From the NCBI RefSeq assembly GCF_006376685.1, contig NZ_VEWL01000001.1, positions 62,001 to 126,000 of the forward strand: a DNA stretch of 64,000 bases. The letters run 5' to 3'. Positions 45,380-55,062 of the stretch are shown here, piece by piece. Each line of letters opens with the position of its first letter. Position 1 is the stretch's first letter. The position numbers and the translations under genes are program-made. The DNA is from Ochrobactrum teleogrylli. GTDB lineage: Bacteria > Pseudomonadota > Alphaproteobacteria > Rhizobiales > Rhizobiaceae. The notes beneath the pieces were generated by a model, which saw only the letters and a program-made list of their open reading frames with translations, was not told the DNA's origin and did not search any database.

Positions 45380-45407
45380 CTACCTTATCATGATCATAAT
45401 CAGGTAA
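45380..45407. promoter_or_regulatory. Candidate Lrp-family site between lrp-like and DUF2000 genes
   Basis: TACCT and AGGTA arms around a core containing ATGATCAT; a second CTACC/GGGTAG pair lies just to the left at about 45349-45376. The spacing fits dimeric Lrp contacts. Assignment by position. Confidence 0.4.
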
Positions 45408-45475
45408 GAAAGGCAGGATCGCCCCGGAGATGCGGTGTATTTCTCAGACAGAAACACCAAAATTCTGGAGCCATC

Positions 45476-45892
45476 ATGCAGGAAGATCTGCGTCTCGCCG
45501 TTATCGTCAACCCTGATCTGGCGCAGGGCCTTTTAGCAAATACGGTCGCGGCCATCTCAATCGGACTTGGTGCGCGGCTGCCGCAAGTTGCGGCGCGGCA
45601 ACTGGTTGATCGCTCAGGCGTCGCCATCGACATCAGCTCCGACCGTCCTGTGCCGATCCTGCAAGCGGACGCGGAAACGATCCGGGCGATCCTGTTGAAA
45701 GCGGCTGCACATGAAGACGGGGAAGCGGTTGTGGCCTTTCCAGCCTTCGCGCGGGCAATGCATGTCTATGCGGAATATGAAACCACGTTTCCGAACCGCG
45801 ATCTTGCCGCCGAGGTCATTGATGGGGTGGGGATCGCCGGTCCCGCCAAATGGGTCCGCTCACTGACCGGTAGTCTGAAATTATTGCGATAG
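45476..45892 (+). CDS. DUF2000 family protein, 138 aa
   Basis: LRLAVIVNPDLAQGLLANTVAAISIGLGARLP at the N-terminus and the late VAGIGIAGP-like segment (DGVGIAGPAKWVRSLTGSLKLL) fit DUF2000, whose fold resembles peptidyl-tRNA hydrolase II; function unproven. Next to and divergent from an Lrp regulator, as often seen, which hints at amino-acid-related metabolism. Bidirectional terminator follows. Confidence 0.85.
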   Translation: MQEDLRLAVIVNPDLAQGLLANTVAAISIGLGARLPQVAARQLVDRSGVAIDISSDRPVPILQADAETIRAILLKAAAHEDGEAVVAFPAFARAMHVYAEYETTFPNRDLAAEVIDGVGIAGPAKWVRSLTGSLKLLR

Positions 45893-45920
45893 AAAAAGCC
45901 GGGCAGGTGCCCGGCTTTTT
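45893..45920. terminator. Bidirectional terminator between convergent genes
   Basis: AAAAAGCCGGGCA pairs with TGCCCGGCTTTTT; loop of two bases. Serves the DUF2000 gene and the aldo/keto reductase gene. Confidence 0.88.
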
Positions 45921-45936
45921 GTTCGAATGCTTTGGA

Positions 45937-46767
45937 TCAGCCCGCAGAGAATGTGGCCGGGTTCGGGCCGATACGGCCATCGGTCTTGTCCAGCTTGGTG
46001 ATGGCATCGTGATCGGTGCCATTGAGGCTGAAATCGAAGACCTCGAAATTTTCCTTGATGCGCGCGGGCGTGACCGACTTCGGAATGACGATATTGCCGG
46101 TCTCGATGTGCCAGCGCAGGATGACCTGCGCGACAGACTTGCCGTGCTTTGCGGCAATCGCCTTCAGCTTTTCATCCTCCAGAATCTTGCCCTGCCCAAG
46201 CGGGCTCCAGGCTTCCGTGGCAATGTTGTGCTTGCCATGGAACAGGCGCAACTCGTCCTGCTGGAACTGCGGATGCAGCTCGATCTGGTTGAGAACCGGC
46301 GTGACGCCGCTTTCCTTGAGAATGCGTTCAAGATCGGCGGTGCGGAAGTTCGACACGCCAATGGACTTCACGAGGCCCTCTTCCTTCAGCTTGATGAAGG
46401 CGCGCCATGTTTCCATGAACAGGTCTTTGGAAGGCATCGGCCAATGGATCAGATAGAGATCCACATAATCGGTGCCGAGCTTTTTCAGGCTGGTCGCAAA
46501 CGCTTTCAGCGTCGACTCATAGCCCTGCTCGCTGTTCCAGAGTTTGGTCGTCAGGAAGATGTCGCCGCGTGCAATGCCCGAAGTGTTGATGGCTTTGCCA
46601 ACGCCTTCTTCATTGCCATAGATCGCGGCAGTGTCGATGTGCCGGTAGCCCGCTTTCAGTGCTTCGCTGACCGCTGTAACCGCTTCATCATTGCCCACCT
46701 GCCAGACACCGTAACCGAGCTGCGGAATATGGTTGCCGTCATTCAGTTTTACGGTCGGTACGGTCAT
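45937..46767 (-). CDS. Aldo/keto reductase (2,5-diketo-D-gluconate reductase type), 276 aa
   Basis: NADPH-dependent carbonyl reductase with TIM-barrel. Catalytic tetrad visible as Asp in YRHIDTAAIYGNE, Tyr in the same segment, Lys in TTKLWN and His in LYLIHWPMP. C-terminal IPKSVTPARIKENFEVFDF binds NADPH. Similar to DkgA/B and YeaE types; substrate range is broad. Single gene. Confidence 0.9.
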   Translation of the reverse strand: MTVPTVKLNDGNHIPQLGYGVWQVGNDEAVTAVSEALKAGYRHIDTAAIYGNEEGVGKAINTSGIARGDIFLTTKLWNSEQGYESTLKAFATSLKKLGTDYVDLYLIHWPMPSKDLFMETWRAFIKLKEEGLVKSIGVSNFRTADLERILKESGVTPVLNQIELHPQFQQDELRLFHGKHNIATEAWSPLGQGKILEDEKLKAIAAKHGKSVAQVILRWHIETGNIVIPKSVTPARIKENFEVFDFSLNGTDHDAITKLDKTDGRIGPNPATFSAG

Positions 46768-47041
46768 GAACTATCCTTTCCCTCCATCAAAATGCGGCAC
46801 CGGCTCATATCCGGTACAACCGCATTTCTGGCCGCCCTCTGGCGGCTCCGTCCATATTTTCTCAAATCATCACGGGCAGCATATGGGTGTTCGCGGGAAA
46901 AGCAAAAGCCTTTTCAGGTCGTTTTGCGACTTGTTGCAGGCTCTTTTCATCAAATAATCCGATGTTTCAGGATTATGAATGGAAAAAGCCGCCCTGCGGA
47001 CAGGGCGGCTTTGTTCAACTGTAAAGCTGTTCCGTAACGGG
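46768..47041. other. Intergenic region with a minus-strand terminator
   Basis: 274 bases without a gene; holds the promoter of the reductase gene and the terminator at 46985-47012. Confidence 0.5.
46985..47012 (-). terminator. Terminator of the second L,D-transpeptidase gene
   Basis: AAAGCCGCCCTG pairs with CAGGGCGGCTTT around CGGA; on the minus strand a T-run follows. Confidence 0.85.
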
Positions 47042-47815
47042 TCAGCGAACCACGACGCGGGCGCCGATGGGGACCCGTTCGTAGAGATCGGTCACATCCT
47101 CGTTGCGCATGCGGATGCAGCCGGAAGACATGGCCTTGCCGATGGTCCATGGCTGGTTGGTGCCGTGAATGCGGTAAAGCGTGGAGCCGAGATAAAGGGC
47201 GCGTGCGCCAAGCGGATTGTTGACACCGCCATCCATGCGCGCAGGCAGGATGCGTCCCTTCTTGCGCTCGCGGGCGATCATTTCCTTCGGCGGCGTCCAG
47301 CTTGGCCATTCGGCCTTGCGGCTGATGCGCTGCGAACCTTTCCAGCTAAACCCCTGCTTGCCGACGCCGACACCGTAACGCATGGCCCGGCCATCGGATT
47401 GCACGAGATAGAGAAAGCGCTTGCCGGTATCGATGACGATGGTGCCGGGCTTTTCCTTGCCGGAATAGGAAACGCTCTGTGGCAGATAGATCGGGTCGAT
47501 CTGGCGTTTGGCCGGTGCTGTGGCCGGGTTTTGTGCCGGGCGCTGGTAGGAAACCTGACGATAGCTCGATTTCTGCTTCTGGCGTTGCTTGACCGTTGTG
47601 CGGCGCAAGGGCTGCCGGACGGTGCCGTCTGGCATCTGGCGCACGCGGGCAGGCTGGCCGTGCAGCTGCGCTACCCAGGGCGCGGACAGATCGGGACTGA
47701 CTGCGACCGGCGGCAGGGTTGCATAACGTTCACTGGCGAAGGCCATGCCGGTGCTGACGACGGAAACGGCAATCGCCGCGAGCGATCCGATCAAAAGAAG
47801 ATGACGTGGTTTCAT
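47042..47815 (-). CDS. L,D-transpeptidase (YkuD family), 257 aa
   Basis: Second YkuD enzyme of the window. N-terminal anchor or signal (LLLIGSLAAIAVSVVSTGMA, about 6-26), a basic Gln/Arg-rich linker (about 55-95), and a YkuD domain with GTIVIDTGKRFLYLVQ, HGTNQPW and SSGCIRM (Cys233). Unlike the copy at 29297 it has no lipobox. Cross-links peptidoglycan or ties proteins to it. Faces an inverted repeat upstream at 47897-47919. Confidence 0.9.
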   Translation of the reverse strand: MKPRHLLLIGSLAAIAVSVVSTGMAFASERYATLPPVAVSPDLSAPWVAQLHGQPARVRQMPDGTVRQPLRRTTVKQRQKQKSSYRQVSYQRPAQNPATAPAKRQIDPIYLPQSVSYSGKEKPGTIVIDTGKRFLYLVQSDGRAMRYGVGVGKQGFSWKGSQRISRKAEWPSWTPPKEMIARERKKGRILPARMDGGVNNPLGARALYLGSTLYRIHGTNQPWTIGKAMSSGCIRMRNEDVTDLYERVPIGARVVVR

Positions 47816-47896
47816 GGTCCAGATCCGTCCCTCTTTGCGCCATCATCCCGGTTGCTTCACCTGTCTGGGTCCATTGGCGCGGTTGCCTGGCTGCAC

Positions 47897-47919
47897 CTCC
47901 TGACATGCCCTGTCAGGAG
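47897..47919. promoter_or_regulatory. Inverted repeat upstream of the L,D-transpeptidase gene
   Basis: CTCCTGACA-TGCCC-TGTCAGGAG, perfect 9-bp arms, 82 bases upstream of the transpeptidase start. Operator or leader hairpin; no regulator gene is adjacent. Confidence 0.4.
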
Positions 47920-48068
47920 AACAACGTTCAATTTCATGACGGGATTGTGCGCCTCAATGGAATCGTAAAGGTAAATTTCGGTCGCGTGTTCCGCCTGCCT
48001 GAAGCTCTAAGTAGAGTTGTGGTTAGCGTCGGGTTGCGTCACATGTTTAATGATCGATGAAGCTTTGC

Positions 48069-48110
48069 GCATGTCCCCGAAAAGTGGGAAACAGTTTTCG
48101 GATAGTGTCG
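48069..48110. repeat. Rhizobial-type short palindromic repeat
   Basis: GCATGTCCCCGAAAAGTGGG followed by AAACAGTTTTCGG: the CCGAAAA/TTTTCGG inverted pair with GCATGT edge is the pattern of small palindromic repeats common between genes in Rhizobiales. Confidence 0.55.
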
Positions 48111-48136
48111 TGAGCTAAGAAAATGGAGGCGGGAAA

Positions 48137-48784
48137 ATGAGTGATGTTGCCGAGGTCAAGACAGGTTTGATCGTCAGCGAGGATGGCAAGACCCGCTGCT
48201 TCTGGCCGGGCGTCTTGCCGGATTATCTCGCCTATCATGATAATGAATGGGGCGTGCCGGTCTCCGACGATTTCCGGTTGTTCGAGAAGATATGCCTTGA
48301 AGGTTTCCAGTCGGGGCTGTCGTGGCTGACGATTTTGCGCAAGCGCGAAAATTTCCGCACGGCATTCGACGGCTTCGATTTCCACCGCGTTGCACAATAT
48401 GACGAAAAAGACGTGGAACGCCTGCTCGCCGACAAGGGTATCGTGCGCCATCGCGGCAAGATCGAATCGACCATCAACAATGCAAACCGCGCCATTGAAC
48501 TGGTCGCGGAAAAGGGCTCGCTAGCGGCCTATTTCTGGTCGTTCGAGCCGGGTGCGGCGGACCGCCCCGCCGTGGTCGATTATCCGACGCTGGTGGCCAA
48601 TCCGAAAACCGATACATCTATTCGCATCTCCAAGGATTTGAAAAAGCGTGGCTGGTCCTTCGTCGGGCCGACAACGGTTTATGCCTTCATGCAGGCCATG
48701 GGGCTGGTCAACGACCACATCGAAGGCTGCCACTGCCGTGCCCAAATAGAAAAACTGCGGCAGGCATTCAAGCGGCCCCAATAA
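48137..48784 (+). CDS. tag: DNA-3-methyladenine glycosylase I, 215 aa
   Basis: Excises 3-methyladenine from alkylated DNA. Family signatures: RCFWPG, YHDNEWGVP, LFEKICLEGFQSGLSWLTILRKRE, GIVRHRGKIESTINNA, FVGPTTVYAFMQAMGLVNDH and the zinc-binding end with CHC. The probable zinc ligands (Cys near the start, His in YHDNEW, late His and Cys) are in place. Slightly longer than the E. coli enzyme. GGAGGCGGG precedes the ATG. Confidence 0.93.
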   Translation: MSDVAEVKTGLIVSEDGKTRCFWPGVLPDYLAYHDNEWGVPVSDDFRLFEKICLEGFQSGLSWLTILRKRENFRTAFDGFDFHRVAQYDEKDVERLLADKGIVRHRGKIESTINNANRAIELVAEKGSLAAYFWSFEPGAADRPAVVDYPTLVANPKTDTSIRISKDLKKRGWSFVGPTTVYAFMQAMGLVNDHIEGCHCRAQIEKLRQAFKRPQ

Positions 48785-48859
48785 GCTGCGGGCCAAGAAA
48801 CAGGGATTGCTAAGGAGCAGTCTTTCTGCCAGAAAAACGCGCTTGTTCGGAGATTGGCT

Positions 48860-49477
48860 ATGGATTTGACATCGCTCATTGCTTTCGCGGGTATTCTGGT
48901 CGTTGCTGCGGGCACGCCGGGGCCGAATGTCGGCGCATTGGTTGCGCGTGTCATCAGCCGTGGGCATAAGGGCGTCTTTCCATTCATGTTTGGTCTCTGG
49001 CTCGGCGATGCCGTGTGGCTGTCGCTTGCCGTCTGGGGCCTGTCCGCTCTCGCCAACAGCTTTCACACCGCGTTTCTGGTGCTGAAATATGCGGGCGTGG
49101 CCTATCTGATCTATCTTTCGTGGAAAATGTGGACCGCCCCGGTTAATGAAGAAGCGGATGAAAACGCCATTCCGCGCGAGGGTGAAGGGCGCAAGCTTTT
49201 CCTCAGTGCACTTGCCGTCACGCTCGGCAATCCGAAGATCATGGTCTTCTACATCGCCATTCTGCCGACGGTCGTGAATATCAACCATGTTTCGCTTGTC
49301 GGCTGGGCAGAACTGCTGGCTGTCATGTTTGTCGTGCTGGCGGCAGTGGACACCGCATGGGTGGTGCTGGCCGCGCAGGCCCGGCGCGTTTTGCGCAGCC
49401 CGCGCATGATGCGCATCGCCAATAGAACCAGCGCTGGCGTGATGGCGGGCGCTGCCGTCGCCATTGCCGCACGCTGA
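48860..49477 (+). CDS. LysE/RhtB-family amino-acid exporter, 205 aa
   Basis: Inner-membrane exporter with about six hydrophobic segments. AAGTPGPNVGALVARVISRGHKGVFPFMFGLWLGD is the family start; LFLSALAVTLGNPKIMVFYIAILP the conserved middle. Exports amino acids or similar zwitterions. Start ATG at 48860 with GGAG; a TTG two codons earlier is also in frame. 75 bases after tag on the same strand. Confidence 0.88.
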   Translation: MDLTSLIAFAGILVVAAGTPGPNVGALVARVISRGHKGVFPFMFGLWLGDAVWLSLAVWGLSALANSFHTAFLVLKYAGVAYLIYLSWKMWTAPVNEEADENAIPREGEGRKLFLSALAVTLGNPKIMVFYIAILPTVVNINHVSLVGWAELLAVMFVVLAAVDTAWVVLAAQARRVLRSPRMMRIANRTSAGVMAGAAVAIAAR

Positions 49478-49520
49478 ACACGCTTCCCGCACTTGCCGCA
49501 ACGGGCTTGATCGGTTAGGA

Positions 49521-49550
49521 AACCGGCAACGGGTTTGCTGCCGGTTTTTT
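49521..49550 (+). terminator. Terminator of the exporter gene
   Basis: AACCGGCA pairs with TGCCGGTT around a ten-base loop, followed by a T-run of six in total. Confidence 0.8.
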
Positions 49551-49590
49551 CCGGCGTGTATTGTATATATTTAGCGATCAGGCAGGAAAA

Positions 49591-51099
49591 ATGGCCGATA
49601 AAGCGGACAAGATGAAGGCGCGGCTGCCGCGCGGGTTTGTCGATCGGGTTCCGGACGACTTGCGCGCCGCCGAAAAGATGATGGCGACGATCCGCGGAGT
49701 CTATGACCTCTATGGCTTTGAGCCGGTGGAAACGCCGCTGGTGGAATATACCGACGCGCTGGGCAAGTTCCTTCCGGATCAGGACCGTCCGAATGAAGGT
49801 GTGTTTTCCTTTCAGGATGACGATGAGCAGTGGCTGTCGCTGCGCTACGATCTGACCGCGCCGCTGGCGCGCTATGTCGCCGAAAATTTCGAGCAGTTGC
49901 CGAAGCCTTATCGCAGCTATCGCAATGGCTGGGTGTTCCGCAATGAGAAGCCGGGCCCGGGCCGCTTCCGTCAGTTCATGCAGTTCGACGCCGACACGGT
50001 TGGCGCGCCGAACGTCTCTGCTGACGCCGAAATGTGCATGATGATGGCCGACACGCTGGAGCGTCTCGGCATTCGTCGTGGCGACTATGCGATCCGCGTC
50101 AACAACCGCAAGGTTCTGGACGGTGTGCTGGATGCCATCGGCCTTGAAGGCGAGGGCAATGCTGCCAAGCGCCTGAACGTGCTGCGCGCCATCGACAAGC
50201 TCGACAAGTTCGGCCCGGAGGGCGTGCGCCTTCTGCTCGGCAAGGGGCGTCTCGACGAAAGCGGCGATTTTACCAAGGGTGCTGAACTTAGCCCTGCTGC
50301 AATTGAAAAGGTGCTGGCCTTCACCGCCGCCGGTGGTGCGACCGGCGCTGATACGATTGCCAATCTGCGCGCCGTCGTTGCAGGCAATGCCAAGGGCGAA
50401 GAAGGTGTCACCGAACTCGCCGACATGCAGGCGCTGTTCTCGGCAGGCGGTTACGATGGACGCGTGAAGATCGACCCGTCCGTGGTGCGCGGTCTTGAAT
50501 ATTACACCGGCCCGGTTTTCGAAGCAGAGCTTCTGTTCGACGTGACCAATGAAGACGGCCAGAAGGTCGTGTTCGGTTCGGTTGGCGGCGGTGGTCGTTA
50601 TGACGGCCTCGTGTCGCGTTTCCGTGGCGAGCCGGTTCCGGCGACGGGCTTCTCCATCGGCGTTTCGCGCCTGATGACGGCGCTGAAAAACCTCGGCAAG
50701 CTGGATGTGTCGGATGTCGTCGGCCCGGTCGTCGTGCTGGTGATGGACAAGGACACGGAAAGCCTCGGTCGTTATCAGAAGATGGTCTCCGATCTGCGGC
50801 AGCAGGGCATCCGCGCTGAAATGTATGTCGGCGGTTCCGGCATGAAGGCGCAGATGAAATATGCCGACCGTCGCGATGCGCCATGCGTGATCATTCAGGG
50901 CTCGCAGGAGCGCGAAGCCGGTGAAGTGCAGATCAAGGATCTGGTCGAGGGCAAGCGCCTTTCCGCCGAGATCGAGGACAATGTGACCTGGCGCGAGAGC
51001 CGTCCGGCGCAGATCACCGTCAAGGAAGACGGACTGGTCGAAGCGGTTCGGGAAATTCTCAGCAGTCAGGCGCAGGACCGCGCTCAAGCCGCAAAGTGA
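49591..51099 (+). CDS. hisS: Histidyl-tRNA synthetase, 502 aa
   Basis: Class II synthetase charging tRNA-His. Motif 2-like region [24 protein letters not shown], histidine-specific motifs [11 protein letters not shown] and GGGGRYDGL, and ATP-binding [10 protein letters not shown]-terminal anticodon domain (about 400-500) VVVLVMDKD... [15 protein letters not shown]. Start at ATG 49591 (GGCAGGAAAA upstream); the TTG at 49561 is in frame but less likely. First of hisS-hisZ-hisG. Confidence 0.95.
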   Translation: MADKADKMKARLPRGFVDRVPDDLRAAEKMMATIRGVYDLYGFEPVETPLVEYTDALGKFLPDQDRPNEGVFSFQDDDEQWLSLRYDLTAPLARYVAENFEQLPKPYRSYRNGWVFRNEKPGPGRFRQFMQFDADTVGAPNVSADAEMCMMMADTLERLGIRRGDYAIRVNNRKVLDGVLDAIGLEGEGNAAKRLNVLRAIDKLDKFGPEGVRLLLGKGRLDESGDFTKGAELSPAAIEKVLAFTAAGGATGADTIANLRAVVAGNAKGEEGVTELADMQALFSAGGYDGRVKIDPSVVRGLEYYTGPVFEAELLFDVTNEDGQKVVFGSVGGGGRYDGLVSRFRGEPVPATGFSIGVSRLMTALKNLGKLDVSDVVGPVVVLVMDKDTESLGRYQKMVSDLRQQGIRAEMYVGGSGMKAQMKYADRRDAPCVIIQGSQEREAGEVQIKDLVEGKRLSAEIEDNVTWRESRPAQITVKEDGLVEAVREILSSQAQDRAQAAK

Positions 51100-51107
51100 T
51101 CGGAATC

Positions 51108-52238
51108 ATGGTTGCAACGCGCACATCGCCGGTTTTCAACGCGCTTCGCACTGAGCTTGATGCGCGCGATGCCGATCTGGTGGAAATACCGCTGATCCAG
51201 CCTGCCGATCCATTTCTGGATATGGCGGGCGAGGATCTGCGCCGTCGCATTTTCCTCACCGAAAATGAAAATGGCGACAGCCTGTGCCTGCGGCCGGAAT
51301 TCACGATTCCGGTCTGCCGCAACCATATTGCGCTCAATGCCGCAACGCCGAAGCGTTACGCTTATCTCGGCGAAGTGTTTCGCCAGCGCCGTGACGGCGC
51401 GGCTGAGTTTCTTCAGGCAGGCATCGAGGATCTGGGTGCTGCCGATGAAGCGGCTTCGGATGCGCGCTCGATTGCCGATGCACTGTCCTGTGTGCGTTCC
51501 GTTGTCCCTCAAGCCAAGCTCGAAATCGTGCTGGGTGACCAGTCGGTTTTCGCAGGCATGCTGAAAGCGCTTGGTTTGCCGCAGGGCTGGCGCAAGAAGC
51601 TGCTGCGTTCCTTCGGTGATGCGCATTCCATGCAACTGGCTCTGGCCGAACTGACGGGCGACAAGCTGCGCGATTCGCTGCCTGAAACGCTGGCCGTTCT
51701 CGTTGCAGAAGGTGACGAAACCGGCCTTGCGCGCACGCTGGAAGCGGAGATGCTGGAAGCTGGCATTTCGCCGGGCGCTGGCCGTTCGCCTGCGGAAATC
51801 GCCCGCCGCCTGATCGAAAAGGAAGATCTGGCCGCCACGCGGTTCCCCGCTTCGGCGCTCGATCTGCTCAAGCAGTTTCTGGAAACCCATGTTACGCTCG
51901 ATTCCGCAGCGGTGACATTGCGGGCCTTCGCATCCGAAAATGCGCTCGATCTTGGCGCTGTGCTTCAGAAATTCGAAGCCCGTGCCGAGGCGATTGCCGC
52001 GGCTGGCATCAAGACCAGCGATATCGTCTATGACGCGTCGTTCGGGCGTCCGCTCGATTATTATACCGGCCTCGTTTACGAAATCCGCGCCGCGGGCGTG
52101 GAAAAGGATGCGGTTCTGGCAGGCGGCGGTCGTTACGACCGGCTTTTGACCATGCTCGGCGCTTCCGAAAACATTCCCGGCGTCGGCTTCTCGATCTGGC
52201 TGGACCGGCTGCAAGTGCTGGCGGGAGCAACGAAATGA
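51108..52238 (+). CDS. hisZ: ATP phosphoribosyltransferase regulatory subunit HisZ, 376 aa
   Basis: HisRS-like protein without tRNA charging ability that activates the short HisG. Synthetase-like motifs persist: [53 protein letters not shown] and [12 protein letters not shown] at 51108 gives the usual length of about 376; a GTG at 51096 overlaps the hisS stop and is an alternative. ATGA overlap with hisG. Confidence 0.93.
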   Translation: MVATRTSPVFNALRTELDARDADLVEIPLIQPADPFLDMAGEDLRRRIFLTENENGDSLCLRPEFTIPVCRNHIALNAATPKRYAYLGEVFRQRRDGAAEFLQAGIEDLGAADEAASDARSIADALSCVRSVVPQAKLEIVLGDQSVFAGMLKALGLPQGWRKKLLRSFGDAHSMQLALAELTGDKLRDSLPETLAVLVAEGDETGLARTLEAEMLEAGISPGAGRSPAEIARRLIEKEDLAATRFPASALDLLKQFLETHVTLDSAAVTLRAFASENALDLGAVLQKFEARAEAIAAAGIKTSDIVYDASFGRPLDYYTGLVYEIRAAGVEKDAVLAGGGRYDRLLTMLGASENIPGVGFSIWLDRLQVLAGATK

Positions 52239-52930
52239 GCGTCACATTGGCATTGCCGTCCAAGGGGCGGCTCAAGGAACAGACGCTCGCCGTTCTCGAA
52301 AAGGCCGGATACAAGGTGATCCTGCCGGATGACGACCGTAATTATCGTGCGCGCGTCGAAGGCGAAGACGATCTCGATATCCTGTTCCTGTCGGCTTCCG
52401 AGATTGCCCGCGAGCTGGGCTATGGCAGCGTTGATATGGGCGTGACAGGCGAAGACCTCGTGCGCGAAACACTGGCCCATGCCGATGAGCGCGTGGCCAT
52501 CGAGGCGGAACTGGGTTTCGGCCACGCCGATGTTGTTGTCGCCGTGCCGGAAGTCTGGCGCGATGTGACCAGCATGGCTGATCTTGATGATGTGGCTGCC
52601 GATTTTCGCCAGCGTCATGGTCGCCGTTTGCGCATCGCCACCAAATATTGGCGTCTGACGCAGCAGTTCTTTTCGCAAAAGCATGGCATTCAGGTCTATC
52701 GCATCGTGGAAAGCCTCGGCGCGACCGAAGGCGCTCCGGCGGCAGGGTCCGCCGACATGATTGTCGATATTACGTCGACCGGTTCCACCTTGCGCGCCAA
52801 TCGTCTCAAGGTGCTGGAAGATGGCATCATCCTGCGCTCGCAGGCCTGCCTCGTCTCGGCGCGCCGCAGCCATGGCAATGCCCGTGTCGCGGAAATTGCC
52901 GAGCGCATCCGCAAGGGTCTCGCGGCCTGA
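52235..52930 (+). CDS. hisG: ATP phosphoribosyltransferase, short form HisG, 231 aa
   Basis: First step of histidine synthesis (ATP plus PRPP). Short form lacking the C-terminal regulatory domain, which is why HisZ is beside it. Features: [40 protein letters not shown] and [21 protein letters not shown] (PRPP loop). Follows hisZ with a four-base overlap. No other his genes in the window. Confidence 0.95.
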   Translation: MSVTLALPSKGRLKEQTLAVLEKAGYKVILPDDDRNYRARVEGEDDLDILFLSASEIARELGYGSVDMGVTGEDLVRETLAHADERVAIEAELGFGHADVVVAVPEVWRDVTSMADLDDVAADFRQRHGRRLRIATKYWRLTQQFFSQKHGIQVYRIVESLGATEGAPAAGSADMIVDITSTGSTLRANRLKVLEDGIILRSQACLVSARRSHGNARVAEIAERIRKGLAA

Positions 52931-52958
52931 CGCTTTCGTTATGCTATGACGTTCAATG

Positions 52959-52988
52959 AAAAGCCGGTCTGAGTTCAGACCGGCTTTT
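52959..52988. terminator. Bidirectional terminator between hisG and gluP
   Basis: AAAAGCCGGTCTGA pairs with TCAGACCGGCTTTT; loop of two. Serves both convergent genes. Confidence 0.9.
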
Positions 52989-52998
52989 GTGTTTTGGA

Positions 52999-54240
52999 TT
53001 AGCGTTTCGGTCTGCTGCCAACGAGGCCATAAAAGGCGATATAGACATAGCAGATGATCGGCATCAGGAAGGCGTAATGAAGGCCGACCGTATCCGCCAG
53101 CGCGCCCTGGATTAGCGGAATGATCGCGCCGCCGACAATAGCCAGATTGAGAATTGCCGAACCCTGACTGGTGTGTTTTCCAAGGCCATGCAGCGCCAGA
53201 CTGAAGATGGTCGGGAACATGATCGAGTTGAACAGGCCGATGGCCAGAACCGCCCACATGGAGACATTGCCGGTCGTTGCGACCGTGAGGAGCAGCAACA
53301 GAATGGCCACGACGGCATTAAACGCCAGCGCCTTGCCGTCATTGATATAGCGCATGGCTGCCGAACCGATGAAGCGGCCAACCATGGCGCCACCCCAGAA
53401 ATAGGCGACGTGATGCGCAGCTTCGGTTTCCGACAGTCCGACCACGCTCGGGTCACTCAGGAAATTGACGAGGAAGCTGCCGACGCTGACTTCCGCGCCC
53501 ACATAGACGAAAATGCCGATGGCACCCAGCACCAGATGCCGGTACTGCCAGGCAGAGCCTTCATCCGCGACCGCGCTTTCTTCCGCTTCCACATCCGGCA
53601 GCTTCAGGATGGCGAAGACGATGGCGAGGACGACGAAGGCCAGTGCCAGCAGGAGATAGGGAAATTTGACTGCATCCGCTTCGGAGGCGACGGTAGCGTC
53701 GGTGGTTGCAGCAGACAGGATCAGCATTGCGCCGAAAAGCGGTGCAATCGTGGTGCCGAGCGAGTTGAACGCCTGTGTCAGCGTCAGGCGGCTGGCGGCT
53801 GTTTCCGGCTTGCCGAGGATCGTCACGTAGGGGTTTGCCGAGACTTGCAGGATCGTCACGCCGGAAGCCAGCACGAAGAGCGCGCCGAGAAACAGCCCAT
53901 AGACCCGGTAGGACGCCGCCGGGATGAACAGCGCGCAGCCAATGGCGGCAACCACAAGACCAACGACAATGGCGCGTTTATAGGAGATGCGTTTGACCAA
54001 TGCTCCGGCGGGTAGGGATACGATGAAGTATGCGCCGAAGAAGCAGAACTGGATCAGCATCGACTGGGTATAGTTGAGCTGGAAGACGTTCTTCAGATGC
54101 GGGATCAGAATGTCGTTGAGGCTGGTGATGAAGCCCCACATGAAGAACAGAACGGTCAGGCTGGTCAACGCGAAACCGAAATTTCCAACAGGGGTTGAGC
54201 CAGTGGGAGACTGACTGCGGGTTGCGGTGGAAACAGACAT
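52999..54240 (-). CDS. gluP: Glucose/galactose MFS transporter GluP, 413 aa
   Basis: Twelve-helix sugar:proton symporter of the FucP subfamily. [44 protein letters not shown] is nearly that of the Brucella glucose/galactose transporter as I recall it; other markers are [42 protein letters not shown] and [14 protein letters not shown]. Likely imports D-glucose and D-galactose. Transcribed alone. Confidence 0.94.
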   Translation of the reverse strand: MSVSTATRSQSPTGSTPVGNFGFALTSLTVLFFMWGFITSLNDILIPHLKNVFQLNYTQSMLIQFCFFGAYFIVSLPAGALVKRISYKRAIVVGLVVAAIGCALFIPAASYRVYGLFLGALFVLASGVTILQVSANPYVTILGKPETAASRLTLTQAFNSLGTTIAPLFGAMLILSAATTDATVASEADAVKFPYLLLALAFVVLAIVFAILKLPDVEAEESAVADEGSAWQYRHLVLGAIGIFVYVGAEVSVGSFLVNFLSDPSVVGLSETEAAHHVAYFWGGAMVGRFIGSAAMRYINDGKALAFNAVVAILLLLLTVATTGNVSMWAVLAIGLFNSIMFPTIFSLALHGLGKHTSQGSAILNLAIVGGAIIPLIQGALADTVGLHYAFLMPIICYVYIAFYGLVGSRPKR

Positions 54241-54545
54241 TTTTCTCTACAATCTATGCTTGGGGAGGAATTTGGGCATGCAATGGATCGTTTGCGGAGC
54301 GGTGGTCATTAAATGCTGAAATGGGAGGCTTAATCATCGGGGTGCTCTGCCCGCACAAACTATATCGGAAGAAGATTCTGAAAAGGTTGTTTCGATAAAA
54401 ATTGCGTGTTCGCGCTGGTGGTGCGAAAGCGGTCGAGAGCAGAACAAAAAAGCCGCGCCCGATGTTTCATGCGGACGCGGCTTTATTCATTTCGTGCGCA
54501 CCGCCCAATAGTATTGAAGGCAGTGCGTTATGATTCAGGCTTTGA
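54241..54545. other. Upstream region of gluP
   Basis: 305 bases without a gene; holds the gluP promoter and the terminator of the DoxX gene at 54449-54484. Confidence 0.5.
54449..54484 (-). terminator. Terminator of the DoxX gene
   Basis: AAAGCCGCG pairs with CGCGGCTTT around 18 bases; on the minus strand it ends in TTTTTT. Confidence 0.8.
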
Positions 54546-54947
54546 TCAGCCGCGCTTGGCGTCGATCGACAGCGAGCCTGCGCCATGCAGAGCGAGCAGG
54601 AAGAGACCGCCAGCGATGGCAAGGTTCTTCTGCGCCATCAGGGCGTTCATGCCTTGAGAAAAGTCCATGTGCGCAACGAGCGTTGCACCAATGGTGAACA
54701 GGCCGACGATGGCGGCTGCGATACGGGTCTGGAAGCCAACGAGGATGGCGATGCCGCCAACAAACTCAACGAGGCCAACGACCACAGCCGTAACCGTCGG
54801 AAGCGGGAGACCGATGCTGGAGAAATAACCAGCCGTGCCGGAAATAGCCGTCAGCTTGCCGAAACCGGCAATGATGAAGAGGATCGAAAGAAAGACGCGG
54901 GCGATGAGTGTTACAGCGCCGTTGGACTGTGGGGTAATCGAGGACAT
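54546..54947 (-). CDS. DoxX-family membrane protein, 133 aa
   Basis: Four membrane helices; FLSILFIIAGFGKLTAISGTAGYFSSIGLPLP and VVGLVEFVGGIAILVGFQTRIAA are the DoxX patterns. Family members take part in thiol/redox or respiratory functions, not specified here. AGGAGAT ribosome site. Single-gene unit between fumC and gluP. Confidence 0.87.
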   Translation of the reverse strand: MSSITPQSNGAVTLIARVFLSILFIIAGFGKLTAISGTAGYFSSIGLPLPTVTAVVVGLVEFVGGIAILVGFQTRIAAAIVGLFTIGATLVAHMDFSQGMNALMAQKNLAIAGGLFLLALHGAGSLSIDAKRG

Positions 54948-55062
54948 GGGGGAGCTATCTCCTGTTGAACTAAGCCACCAATTATCGACTAACTACTGTC
55001 AAGAAAAGACGTATAATTCTCGACAGTTCGTTCACTGCATGTAGACGATCATTTGCGCCTGA

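Larger units (their letters stand above)
47816..48136. other. Divergent intergenic region between L,D-transpeptidase and tag
   Basis: 321 bases without a gene, containing the inverted repeat at 47897-47919 and a palindromic repeat at 48069-48110. Confidence 0.5.

Noticed and set aside
49249..51087. 612-codon minus-strand frame opposite hisS
   Set aside because: Shadow of hisS and of the exporter gene end; composition dominated by His/Arg/Gln typical of antisense frames.
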